This document shows, piece after piece, positions 55,557 to 63,818 of a stretch of DNA of 64,000 nt. The DNA comes from Euglena gracilis. Its lineage: Eukaryota; Euglenida; Euglenophyceae; Euglenales. How positions within the stretch are numbered: the first letter of the stretch is position 1; every line of letters begins with the position of its first letter. Under the pieces are notes generated by a model. The model was not told the origin of the DNA, ran no database searches, and was given only the letters and a program-made list of their open reading frames with translations. The stretch is from positions 76,456,073-76,520,072 of the forward strand of contig CP154954.1 in assembly GCA_039621445.1 (NCBI GenBank), read 5' to 3'. The position numbers and the translations under genes are program-made.

Positions 55557-56076
55557 TGAATGGGATCAGCATTTGATCCCATTTTTTTAATTTCAAAACC
55601 AGAGGGGGGAACAACCAAATGAGGAATGATCAGCGACTGCAGAGAAATAAGTTGGCAATTTCAAGTAAAACCTTTCAAGCTGGATCATATTCAACACATT
55701 TTTCCAGTTTTGGAAAAAGGACACTGGCCAACAAAAATAGGCCTAAAGGCCAAAAAAAGACCTATTTTCATACTCCAGTATGTCCAGGCCTAAGGCCTTT
55801 CTTGAGACATCAGTTGGGGGTGGGGGGCAGACCAGTGAATGTCAAACAGGCTGCTTTGGGCTAAATGTAATGCACCTAACTTTGACGACATTCATGAAAA
55901 CTATCGAAAAGCTGTGGAGAAAAAGGGAACTCCACGTGTTTGTTTACCTGGACGATATTTTGCTGTTGGCCCCTTCCCAAGACACTTTTCCAAATAATCT
56001 GAACACAGTTGTCAAAGATTTGCTGTATTCTGGGTTCAAAATCAATGTGAAAAAGTCCACCCTGGTGGGCCCTCCA
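55557..56076 (+). pseudogene. Reverse transcriptase palm and fingers, DIRS-like
   Basis: In consecutive but shifting frames: FDPIFLISKPEGGTTK, MISDCREISWQFQVKPFKLD, HIFPVLEKGHWPTKIGLKA, TYFHTPVCPGLRPFLRHQLG, GLNVMHLTLTTFMKTIEKLW and HVFVYLDDILLLAPSQDTF. These are RT blocks 1-5; catalytic YLDD lies at 55945-55956. It ends GFKINVKKSTLVGP, the strand before the thumb, where the inserted element begins. The motif A aspartate region (IGLKAKKTYFH) has lost the usual DLKDAYFH. Frameshifts near 55790 and 55860 and a stop in the leading part (about 55619) inactivate it. Confidence 0.85.
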
Positions 56077-56410
56077 TGAGTTTCCTGAGTGTCACTTTTC
56101 ACTGAATTCACTTCGAAATCCCAGTTTTCAGCTTCAAAATCCCAAACTTTTGTAATCCTTCCGTCGGAACTTCCACCAGTGAAAACCAATCAAACACATC
56201 AAAACAAAGTCTTCCAAGACGAACGAGACAAGGTATTCAGCTTTGTTGCCACCTACAAAGATAGGAGGCAATTTTGCAGTGTGAATTAGGCTTAGCTCTT
56301 CCTAATTTTGGCTGTGACCAGCTAAGTCGGCCACCTCTGTGCCAGACGGGCCGCAAACACTCCCCTCCCAGGCCGCTTGCGCTCTGCCTTCGGTAATTTT
56401 AGCGGCCCGT
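56077..56410. repeat. Diverged terminal repeat, copy 0
   Basis: Shares TGAGTTTCCTGAGTGTC (56077), a CCACCTACA-AGA-GG block (about 56250) and the tail CCGC-AACACTCCCCTCCC-G-CCGCTTGCG-CTGCCTTCGG (56349-56392) with the copy at 57566. It is much more diverged in between. Confidence 0.5.
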
Positions 56411-57565
56411 TTTTGTAATTTTTGGCGGTCATGTCCCAAAATCGTGGCACTTTTTCCCGAAAATTGTGCAGCAATGTTGTCGATTGTGGTCAGAAATGGT
56501 ACAAATCACATGAATTACACAAAGTTCTTCAAAACACAAATCCAATGCGAGTTGTTGTCGATCGAGTTCTGCACCAATGTCCACGAAGGTCCAGGGGGGA
56601 GGGCAGGGGGGCAGGCAACGGAGGTCGCACCGCCAACGCCACAGCCAGGCATCCCAGAACATGTGGAACATGATGTCGATGTATTTCCAATTCAGATGAA
56701 TGATGGACATGGGGGGGCAGGCAACCGTTGGTCTACACCGCCATCACACCCAGACCAACATCCTGCACATTCCAGATGTCAAATCCATTCCAATGTGGCC
56801 CAATCGGAAACCTTGTTGGGAAGGGGGGCAGGTAACATAAAGTTCACACCGCCTGCACTCCTTCAGGCAGCAGCCTGCCTGTGGGGGGGAACTGAATTGA
56901 CACAGCCAACACCACCATCACCCAACATTCATGCACAGGGTTCACCCTTGCAAAAGTCGACCCAGAGTCACTGATTGACCCCCTTGGAGCGGCCCGACAG
57001 TGCTCAGGATTCCCCATTTGAGTGAATTTTTGTTGCCAGTTTGCTGGATGCTGACTCGGCACCTGGAGTGCACCACTGCTGCAAAGTGACCACAAATTCA
57101 AAAACACATCTCTGGTGGAACTGCCACTGACTTGGGGAATTAAACCCATGGGCCCACCAAAATCCATCCAGATGGCACATGGAGGGCTGCTGCAACTGGG
57201 TGCTACACAACCACCGCACATGTCACACAGAGAAGGGGGGTAATTAGGGCTTTTGGGAGGGCTGCTGCACAAGGGCTAGACAGCCACATTCCCAGCCGAT
57301 TTGCTGCATTGGACAGCCAATTGCTTGCCCATCCTGGCCTTCCTCGATTGACAGCTGGGTTCTCATCTCCATTCCAGCTGGGCTGGGGCAACCCTGCACC
57401 ACAATGCCCAGGCATCTGCCACATTGAACTCTCATTGAACTCTTCTTTTTCCATCCCTTCTGCCCAAATCTGCCAGCATTACTTGCATCACAATCTTGAA
57501 TGTCTTTTTTCGGTGAACCATTCACTGATACTTGACCTCCATGCCTTGGCAAACATTGAATACCT

Positions 57566-57790
57566 TGAGTTTCCTGAGTGTCTCTTTGGGGTGTCTTTTC
57601 CCTTTTTCCCTTTGGTATTTGAATGCACACGCTTTGCCAGCTTGATAGGATGAAGTGTTCAGGCTTGGAACCACCTACAGAGAGGCAGTCCAATAAACTT
57701 AAATTAGGAACTTCCGCAAAGCGGAAGATTCCGCTGTTGGTCTATTTTGGGCCCCGCCCGGCGCCACACCCCAGGGGCCGCCGCCAACAC
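57566..57790. repeat. LTR-like direct repeat of cassette 1, inner copy
   Basis: About 225 bp. Contains GTATTTGAATGCACA, CTTTGCCAGCTTGATAGG, ATGAAGTGTTCAGGCTTGG, ACCACCTACAGAGAGGCAG, TTCCGCAAAGCGGAA (a perfect small palindrome) and GCCCCGCCCGGCGCCACACC. Nearly identical to 59720-59945 in the same orientation. Confidence 0.9.
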
Positions 57791-57845
57791 TCCCCTCCCG
57801 GACCGCTTGCGTACCGCCTTCGGCAATTTTTGAGGCGGCCCCGGG

Positions 57846-57997
57846 GAAGTGTTCGCCCCCCCCCTTTTTTTTTCTCCCCCGAAGCCTTCGGCTTCGGGGG
57901 GGGCCTCGGCCCCGCGGGCCCGAGGCCTGGGGTTTTTGGGCCCCCTGGGGGGGTTTCCCCCTGGGGGGGGGGTCTCGGCCCCCGTGGGCCCGAGGCC
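57846..57997. repeat. GC-rich hairpin cluster
   Basis: Three strong hairpins in a row: CCCCGAAGCCTTCGGCTTCG (about 57879), GGCCTCGG...CCGAGGCC (57902-57927) and TCGGCCCCCGTGGGCCCGA (about 57973-57991). They lie between the inner terminal repeat and the motif array. Possibly a structured RNA region or a decayed C/G-rich MITE. Confidence 0.6.
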
Positions 57998-58699
57998 GTT
58001 TTCTTTTCCTTGCCGGGGTGTGGCTGGGGGGTATTTTTTTTTGTATGGAGGTAACGTACAGCAAATTCTGAGTCTGGGGATTAGAATCGCAATCCAATGT
58101 CCGCTCAATGTCCACATAGTGAATGATGAATGGGGGGGGCAGGTAACATAGGAGTTCACACCGCCACTCTCGAAATCAAGATCCCAGGGCCTCAATTCCT
58201 TCATCGAGGAGGGGGCGGGTAACATCGTGTTCACACCGCCACACACACCTGTGATTCATGCAAATCTGCTTCCAATTCACATCAAACAGACGACACAGGG
58301 CAGGCAACCCGCAGGTCTACACCGCCATCTCTATGCCAACCATTCTGCAGATCTGATCCAATTCCACTGAATTGAAATTGGGGGGCAGGCAACCCTCAGT
58401 TCCACACCACCACACTCCAACCATCCCAACGATTCATCTTCGGCGACGGGCAGCCGAACCGCCCTGAGCACCCCCCCCATCAGGAGTGACGGGCCGTCGA
58501 ACCTCCAAGAGCATCCATCGGCAATCGACAACCAACACCTGGAATTTTCAACCATTCTTTCTGTGCCGACGCAGGCCAATACGTGCACAATTGAAAGCAT
58601 GATGATTTCCATCCTTTTCTGATCGGGGATCTTGGATACTGGCCGAGGAGGGGATTAGGCTGGGAGGGGGAGGGCAGGCAACACTCGGTCTACACCGCC

Positions 58700-59452
58700 T
58701 CATTCCCACTTCTCTGTGAACCACTGGTACCGCTGTCGACGATACCTTCTCTTGCACGCCTCGGAGAGTCCACGTTCATCTCTACTTCTCCTGCGGGCTC
58801 GGGACGATGCTCCTTCATCTCCTGGGGGCATGTCCTTCAGGGTTTCTTCCTGGAATCTGCGGTACTGGACCAAGCACGCCCGGACTGGCCAACGCAATGG
58901 CCCAGTCGGCTGCATCTGGCCCGCCTGCTGGTCCCAGATCTCGAAGAACCGGGTTCCTTCCTCGAAGATGATGAACTTAACTGTCATCTTCTGCAGCACT
59001 GGCCACCGTGTTGTTGTACGCCACTCTGGTGCAATCAGCACCATCTCCTGCACCTGGTCCGCGATGATCTTGAGGATGACTTGATTCATCAACGTCCACG
59101 GTGGGTTGGCCCATATCCTTTCTCTTGACCATGTCTTCGCAAAAGCATTGTCTTCCTTCGTCCAGAACTTGGGGAATCTTGCATTTTCCCATGATGCAAA
59201 TGCTTCTTGCACACTTCCTTGCTGAATGTTGAACTTGTCCAGGATCAGGTCGATGAATTCCCAGCGCACGGCGTACTCGTCGGAGATGTACTGCCTTTTG
59301 ATTCTTCTTCCCCTTCCACTTGGTCTTGGCAGGGTCTCTGGCTCTTCCACCTCGTAGTACTCCTCCTCTTCAGCTGGTCCTGATTCTGGATCTCCTGGAT
59401 GTGGTTGGTTCTCCATCACCACATTTCTCCTCCTGAATGGCTGCAATGGCAC
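58700..59452 (-). CDS. Dam-like methyltransferase domain protein, copy ii (250 codons, intact)
   Basis: An uninterrupted frame. Residues 22-40 are Glu-rich, 45-53 basic; the folded part follows: ISDEYAVRWEFIDLILDKFN (56-75), FASWENARFPKFWTKEDNAF (85-104), and IWANPPWTLMNQVILKI (113-129) with the NPPW catalytic-type box at 116-119 (59107-59096), then VLIAPEWRTTTRW and a FEIWDQQAG block. The C-terminus (210-245) is strongly Arg-rich. The family pattern is N6-adenine methyltransferase of the phage Dam / DIRS type. The first residue here is not an ATG (position 59452 starts GTG/CTG-like on -), and a related open segment lies upstream (59686-59501) in the same frame beyond one stop, so the true start is unclear. 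Being open amid wreckage suggests recent activity. Confidence 0.7.
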   Translation of the reverse strand: MPLQPFRRRNVVMENQPHPGDPESGPAEEEEYYEVEEPETLPRPSGRGRRIKRQYISDEYAVRWEFIDLILDKFNIQQGSVQEAFASWENARFPKFWTKEDNAFAKTWSRERIWANPPWTLMNQVILKIIADQVQEMVLIAPEWRTTTRWPVLQKMTVKFIIFEEGTRFFEIWDQQAGQMQPTGPLRWPVRACLVQYRRFQEETLKDMPPGDEGASSRARRRSRDERGLSEACKRRYRRQRYQWFTEKWE

Positions 59453-59719
59453 TTCCGGTTCTTCAGCTCCACCTTCATAGCTTGGAGCTGGACTTCTTGA
59501 TTATTCTTCTTCTTCTAGTCCATCCCACACTGTCAATGCAGATCTCCAGCCTTCTTCTGGAAGTCGGACACTCCATCTGCTCCAGCTCCAATCTGTCACT
59601 TCCTGCACTTTCGAGTGATCTTCTTCCGGCCTCCAACTGACATCCATCCTTCTGGCCTTGGCATTCTGGTATTCTGACTCTGGCATTCTGGTCTTCTGGT
59701 AGTTTGGTTGAAGAACACT

Positions 59720-59945
59720 TCAGTTTTCTGGGTGTCTCTTTGGGGTGTCTTTTCCCTTTTTCCCTTTTGGTATTTGAATGCACAACACTTTGCCAGCTTG
59801 ATAGGATGAAGTGTTCAGGCTTGGAACCACCTACAGAGAGGCAGTCCAATAAACTTAAATTAGGAACTTCCGCAAAGCGGAAGATTCCGCTGTTGGTCAT
59901 TTTTGGGCCCCGCCCGGCGCCACACCCCAGGGGCCGCCGCCAACA
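59720..59945. repeat. LTR-like direct repeat of cassette 1, outer copy
   Basis: About 95 % identical to 57566-57790; differences include an extra T at CCCTTTTGG, ACAACACTTTG for ACACGCTTTG, and GTCATTTTTGG for GTCTATTTTGG. It ends at CCAACA, after which host RT coding sequence (CCCACCCAAGTAGTAACCC) resumes at once. Confidence 0.9.
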
Positions 59946-59946
59946 C

Positions 59947-60259
59947 CAGCCCACCCAAGTAGTAACCCATCTGGGTCTTCAACTGAACTTCCAGGAAGGA
60001 AAGCTACAGCTGCCCAAACAGAAAGTCAAAACCGTTAAAAAAAAGCTTGTAAAAATCTGAAAAAAACATTGCATGTCAAAAAGGCAATGGGCTGCCATTT
60101 GGCGCCAAAAAAAGATGCAACCTAATGGCCCTGCACTGTTTTACAGACACCCTGCCAAATTTTTTGGGAACGTCCACAGCCCCCTGGGACTCAAAACTCC
60201 CCATTTCCCAGGAAATCAAGACCCAATAAAAGGAAATAAAAATTCTTCTGTACACATGG
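59947..60259 (+). pseudogene. RT thumb/connection of the DIRS-like element (continuation)
   Basis: Reads QPTQVVTHLGLQLNFQEGKL then QLPKQKVKTVKKKLVK, a stop (about 60058), and CMSKRQWAAIW. The pTqV--LG--l----g-l-LP--K---------- pattern is the conserved RT thumb that follows INVKKS in DIRS-type and related RTs. It fits directly on to the RT piece ending at 56076, which shows that the 3.87 kb between is an insertion. Confidence 0.8.
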
Positions 60260-60566
60260 GGGGGCAGACCCTTGCCCCAAAATGCAATCAGAGAGTTGCA
60301 CTCAGACAGCAGCACCCATGCCTGGGGGGGGGCTAAACATCCACACAGGAGAAATTGTGCAGGAATTTTGCAGAAAAGACTCCATTCTGCACATCAATGT
60401 AAAGGAGCTCAGTGCAGCAATCAGCATTGTGAAAAGTTTGAGCAAACCTGGAGAAACCGTTTCCTTATCAGTGGACAATCAGGTAATTTGCTTTTACCTA
60501 ACAAAAGGTGGGGGCAGAAGGGACCCATTCAACAAACTGCTGAGACCACTTTTCAAATGCTGATGT
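60260..60566 (+). pseudogene. RNase H domain of the DIRS-like element
   Basis: Reads RELHSDSSTHAWGGA in one frame, then, past a frameshift at the G run near 60330, NIHTGEIVQEFCRKDSILHI, NVKELSAAISIVKSL, VSLSVDNQVICFYLTKGGG and FNKLLRPLFK. The catalytic set is visible: Asp in SDSS, Glu in KELSA, Asp in SVDNQ. The INVKEL and YLTKGGG---P-N-LL-PLF style is that of DIRS/Ngaro RNase H, which degrades the RNA strand during cDNA synthesis. Inactivated by the frameshift. Confidence 0.8.
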
Positions 60567-60640
60567 AAAAATAAACAAACCTCCAAGTCAACTGGGAACC
60601 TTCAAAAAAATGCCTGGAAGACCCCAGAAGCAGATGGGAA

Positions 60641-61050
60641 ATGGACAGGCGGGATTATTCTTCAGACCCCCAACTTTTTCAAAGGCTCAGACAGCAATTC
60701 AAAGTCTTCATAAATCTGGAACCATATTTATTTGCCTCCCCGGTCAACAAAAACCTGCTCGATTTTGTGGCCAGGTGGCCACACTGTGAAGTCAATACAT
60801 TACATTGTCCACTGGACAACATGGGGAATCTTTATGCAAACCTCTCCTGGTCAATAATTCAACAACTTCTACCCAGGTTGAAAATGTTTCCCCGGACCAC
60901 AGTTTTGATGGTCACCCCTATCTGGGTTTCAGCCACCTGGTGGCCCCAATCAATAAATATGAATGTTCCAGGGACCCCCTGCATGAAAATCACCTCACGT
61001 TCACCAACTGCAGGGGGAACAAATGCCACCCCCCAGGTTGCCCCTGCTTT
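60641..61050 (+). pseudogene. Dam-like methyltransferase domain, copy iii (degenerate box)
   Basis: Follows RNase H. Reads DPQLFQRLRQQFKVFINLEP, YLFASPVNKNLLDFVARWPH, NTLHCPLDNMGNLYANLSWS then TTVLMVTPIWVSATWWPQS. The LFAS-x-NK lead, the LYAN--W box (ANPPW in the other copies, here ANLSW) and the V-MV-P-W---WW segment align with copies i, ii and iv. Loss of the PP pair would abolish catalysis, so it would be a non-catalytic or decayed version. It sits in the position where DIRS elements normally carry this domain. Confidence 0.65.
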
Positions 61051-61194
61051 GCATGATTTGCTCAGGAAAACACTGCAGGGGAAACAAATTCAGATTAAAG
61101 CCATTAACGATGTCATGGGGAGAAACCCCAGCCTAATACGTTATCAGAGTGCTTTTGCACTTCTGTTGGAAATTTTGGAACACATGGGGTCCCC
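61051..61194 (+). pseudogene. Possible N-terminus of the tyrosine recombinase
   Basis: Continues in the same open frame: ALHDLLRKTLQGKQIQIKAI, then NPSLIRYQSAFALLLEIL. A TxxxYxSAF---L--l pattern is typical of the SAM-like core-binding domain of tyrosine recombinases, which follows RT-RH-MT in many DIRS-type elements. The match is short and the catalytic R-H-R-Y residues are not present in the window, because the direct repeat at 61195 follows. Confidence 0.35.
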
Positions 61195-61389
61195 TGTGGG
61201 AGGTCGGTTGGCAGAAGACACAGTAGGAATAGCGAAAAAAAGGTGCTCCTAATTCATTTCTGTATGGAGCGATCAAACTGTACACAATGCCTCAGAAGTC
61301 TGGATTTGGTCTTGCTTGCCTGAAAATCTAACGTAAGTTCAACAACGCCAGTGGCCAAAGAAATTCCTGAAAAAGACACTCAGAACACA
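61195..61389 (+). repeat. LTR-like direct repeat of cassette 2, left copy
   Basis: Begins TGTGGGAGG and ends AGAACACA. Contains CAGAAGACACAGTA, CTAATTCATTTCTGT, ATCAAACTGTACACAATGCC, TCAGAAGTCTGGATTTGGTC and TTGCTTGCCT. Nearly 90 % identical to 62862-63057. Confidence 0.9.
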
Positions 61390-61455
61390 TTGTGTACATG
61401 GCTGCCTGGTCTGGCGCCATTGGCTGTACCAAGCGGAAGATAGTGCAGCAATAAA

Positions 61456-62255
61456 TTCTGTACTGGAGGACATTTTTCAGTCAAGGTTCTCCCGAACCTG
61501 TCCAGGGGAAGTATTTCAGGGAAGATTACACGGTTCGATATCACCATTTCAAGCACATCCGTCAGGAATTGGGGGTGGATCCCCAAATTGATCTTTTTGC
61601 AAGCTCAAGTAATTCAAGGCGTGACAAGTATTTCAGCCTGGAAGAAGACTCATTACATCAGAATTGGCCCACAGATGTGCCATTGTGGTGCAATCCTCCT
61701 TGGTCCTTGTGGCCAGAGGTTGCCTACAAGATTGTGCTGCAGCCCTGCTCCATAATCTGTATAGCCCCAGGGTGGAGTTCATCACGGTTACAAGCTCTGT
61801 TGTTGCTGTCCGAGAAGGAGGTATACTTTGAAACTGGAGTGCGGTATTTTGATTTGGATGGCAGGCCCTGCAAAGGGACGAAGTGGCCAGAGTGGGCTTT
61901 ACTGGTGAAGTCCACTGGAGAGCTTGATGACAGTTGGATCGATGAGCCTTGTGAGCTGCAGGACTGCAAGGTTGTCCCAATTTGGGCAGCCAATGCCACT
62001 CGAAGAAGGAGTTCGAGGAGAATGAAGGAGGAGTTGAGAACCGGAACTTCAGTGAAACCCCTTTCTGTTGCAATTGTGCCTTTTGTTTGGGTTGGGAGTC
62101 CGTTGCTGGAACGTTCGGGACAAGAATCCCCTTTTGCCACACCATTTACGGGTTGGGAGGCACTTTCCAAAAGCAAACCTGGCCCAGTAGCCCCAGGAAG
62201 CACCAGAAAAATTGCACACGTCTTTTCCCGTTCCAAAGTTTTTGCACTGCTGTGA
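61456..62255 (+). CDS. Dam-like methyltransferase domain protein, copy iv
   Basis: Open from the stop at 61453 to 62253 with no ATG ahead of the domain, so the start is unknown (splicing or truncation possible). Reads EDYTVRYHHFKHIRQELGVD then QIDLFASSSNSRRDKYFSLE (DLFAS at 61590), DSLHQNWPTDVPLWCNPPWS (NPPW at 61692-61703), CIAPGWSSSRLQALLLLSEK, VRYFDLDGRP and KWPEWALLV. The EDYTVR---F lead aligns with DEYAVR---F of copy ii, showing one family. An Arg-rich patch (TRRRSSRRMK) follows the domain, as in copy ii. Known relatives are Dam-type N6-adenine methyltransferases; activity here is untested. An uninterrupted domain suggests it is younger than the host element. Confidence 0.7.
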
Positions 62256-62861
62256 TGGGTTGGGAGGCAAATGCTTCAGCATTTTTGGGCCCAGCAGCCC
62301 CTTGTGCCACACCACACACTGTGCAATTATAGTCAATTGTCCATCAATTGTCCAATTGTGCTGTAAATCTATGGGCAGTCTTTGGTTCCAGACTGACTCG
62401 GCTCGGATCAACGCACACAATTTTGGGCAGAAGAAAGTTCACCAGATCGTCTCAATAAGGGTTGACTCAAGAATTGTTGATTTCAATGTCAATTCTGGAT
62501 TTTTGAAAGTCGTTTGTTCCTGGCCCTGCCATTTGTGGGTGCCGCTTCAAGGGGGCCCTGCCGGCCTGGGCTTCTGGGGGTTCTTCTGGAATAACTTGTG
62601 GTTTCTGGGGGGAAACCACAGGTTCCTCAGACGGCGTCTCAAGAGGGCCCAGGAGTGGGCAAGGGGGGGTTATGGAGTGTTATATTGGACTGGCCTTGGT
62701 GGCAGCAGCTGTTTTACGCCTTAAGTGGTTCTCTTATACAGTACCCCCTGGACTGTGCCCCCCCCCCGTGGACAGCGCCCCCTCCCGTGAAAAAAAAACT
62801 TCCCCATTTCATTGCCAGCCGCCTAACTTCGTAGGTCGTCAGGAATGGCCTGGGAGGGGTG
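62256..62861. other. Non-coding 3' part of cassette 2
   Basis: No domain recognised. A short CAATTGTCCA repeat (about 62335-62360) and a C tract at about 62758 are the only features. Confidence 0.4.
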
Positions 62862-63057
62862 TGTGGGAGGACAGCTGTCAGAAGACACAGTACGAATAGC
62901 AAAAAATAAGTTCTGCTAATTCATTTCTGTGGGGAGAAATCAAACTGTACACAATGCCTCAGAAGTCTGGATTTGGTCTTGCTTGCCTTAAAATGTAAGA
63001 TAAGTTCAATATAAAGCCAGCGGCCAAGGAAGTTCCTGAAAGGCCTCTCAGAACACC
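62862..63057 (+). repeat. LTR-like direct repeat of cassette 2, right copy
   Basis: Begins TGTGGGAGG like the left copy and ends AGAACACC. Scattered substitutions against the left copy indicate some age since insertion. Confidence 0.9.
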
Positions 63058-63130
63058 CCCATCCTGAACCAACCAAGTGGACCAAGTGGCTGACGCTTTA
63101 ATTCAACTAGTCCAATTTTCCAAGGCCATT

Positions 63131-63311
63131 TATGTAGGTTTAGCCACCCGCTGTTGGACCGCCACGGGGCAGCTCAAACTACTTGCCGTGGCTCGTCCGC
63201 TAGCGAGGGGCCACGCCCGTGGTAATCCGACCGATCAACGTTCGTCCACGTGCGCAGCCTCACACGCCGATCGATCCCCGCGGTATGCCCTCTGCCCGTA
63301 CGGGATCGATC
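63131..63311. repeat. Duplicated 181-bp repeat, copy 1
   Basis: TAGCCACCCGCTGTTGGACC, GCCACGGGGCAGCTC, CTTGCCGTGGCTCGTCCGC, CCACGCCCGTGGTAATCCG, ACCGATCAACGTTCG and GCGGTATGCCCTCTGCCCG follow in order. Repeated with about ten differences at 63819-64000. Confidence 0.9.
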
Positions 63312-63400
63312 TGGACTCACACAGCGGGATCTGGGTCTCGAACACACGACCTCCCGTGTGTGAGCCCAATGCCTTACCTAATCAGCTACTCGAGCGATAT
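63312..63400 (-). ncRNA. tRNA-like pol III promoter / SINE-like head
   Basis: On the - strand TAGCTGATTAGG (A box, complement of 63377-63388) is followed about 34 bp later by GTTCGAGACC (B box, complement of 63334-63343), which fits the GTTCRANNCC consensus exactly. Spacing is that of a tRNA gene, but I could not fold a full cloverleaf with proper acceptor and anticodon stems, so a tRNA-derived SINE or tRNA relic is more likely than a working tRNA. Confidence 0.5.
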
Positions 63401-63818
63401 TCGGCTTGGTACTACGCGCCGGCGACCTACCTCCGTAGGATCCCCCTTTGCCGCACACACTCCCCTCCCAAGAGCCTTACCACACTAGCCCACTGCGTCA
63501 CTATGGCCCTTGCCCCTGCAGCTCGGGTTATGTCTCACACGGCCCTAGTTGGCTGAGTGCCTCTCACAATTACTGAGTCACCAGGCTGCCGACCACTGCA
63601 GCTCGGGTTTACTGTTGCCGGCAGTATACGTTTTGTCGTCTTTCACGGGCTCTGCCGCCTTGGAGCGTCCTCCTTAGCATCGACTTGAGGATTTGGAACG
63701 GTGTAGGAGTTTCAGTCTCCCTAGACTCGGCGGGTCCGCCTCCGCCTTCCGGGCGCCGTGGGATCAGGCTCTGATTTCCCGGTTTGTGTGGCATTAGACG
63801 GGTTCCCCTGCTACCATG
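63401..63818. other. Interior of the terminal duplicated repeat, unassigned
   Basis: Short repeats such as CTGCAGCTCGGGTT (63519 and 63597) occur. No coding frame was recognised. The stretch lies between the two copies of the 181-bp repeat and may be part of one tandem or LTR-like unit. Confidence 0.35.

Larger units (their letters stand above)
56606..58698. repeat. Array of spaced GGGGCAGGYAAC...ACACCGCC motifs
   Basis: A 28-33 bp motif, G-run, GGCAGGCAAC or GGCAGGTAAC, 6-9 variable bases, then TCACACCGCC or TCTACACCGCC, occurs at 56606, 56711, 56823, 58132, 58209, 58298, 58380 and 58665, with a degraded copy at 58447. All are in one orientation, about 75-110 bp apart within clusters. The DNA between copies is much less conserved. 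Read on -, the first copy starts 2-3 bp after the stop codon of the MT frame (58700), so the array is its 3' flank. Confidence 0.7.
56077..59945. mobile_element. Cassette 1: direct-repeat-bounded insertion carrying an MT frame
   Basis: It interrupts the host RT between KKSTLVGP and PTQVVTHLGLQLN. Its two ends and one internal site carry copies of the same terminal repeat: a diverged one at 56077-56410, and two about 95 % alike at 57566-57790 and 59720-59945; the last starts near TCAGTTTTC and ends CCAACA. Between the two similar copies lies an intact MT frame on the - strand. The rest holds a spaced short-motif array and GC-rich hairpins. No RT, integrase or transposase was seen, so it would be mobilised in trans. 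No clear target duplication was found. Confidence 0.65.
54225..61194 (+). mobile_element. Decayed DIRS-like (tyrosine-recombinase type) retrotransposon, split by an insertion
   Basis: In order on +: Gly/Gln-rich gag-like protein, RT (55557-56076), then, beyond an inserted element (56077-59945), the RT thumb (59947-60130), RNase H (60260-60566), an MT-like domain (60641-61050) and a possible recombinase N-terminus (61055-61195). RT, RNase H and MT in this order is the DIRS-type arrangement. No integrase or protease was seen on this strand. The recombinase catalytic domain (R-H-R-Y) is not found; the element stops at the direct repeat at 61195. Stops and frameshifts throughout show it is dead. 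Confidence 0.75.
61195..63057 (+). mobile_element. Cassette 2: direct-repeat-bounded unit carrying an MT frame
   Basis: A 1.86-kb unit with TG...CA-type direct repeats of about 195 bp at its ends and a single MT reading frame inside, on +. The left copy abuts the truncated DIRS-like element. No RT, protease, integrase or transposase was seen. The architecture (terminal repeats around one MT frame) parallels cassette 1, although the terminal repeats are unrelated in sequence. Confidence 0.6.

Noticed and set aside
63312-63400. Functional tRNA gene
   Set aside because: A and B boxes are present, but I could not form consistent acceptor, anticodon and T stems. Kept only as tRNA-like.
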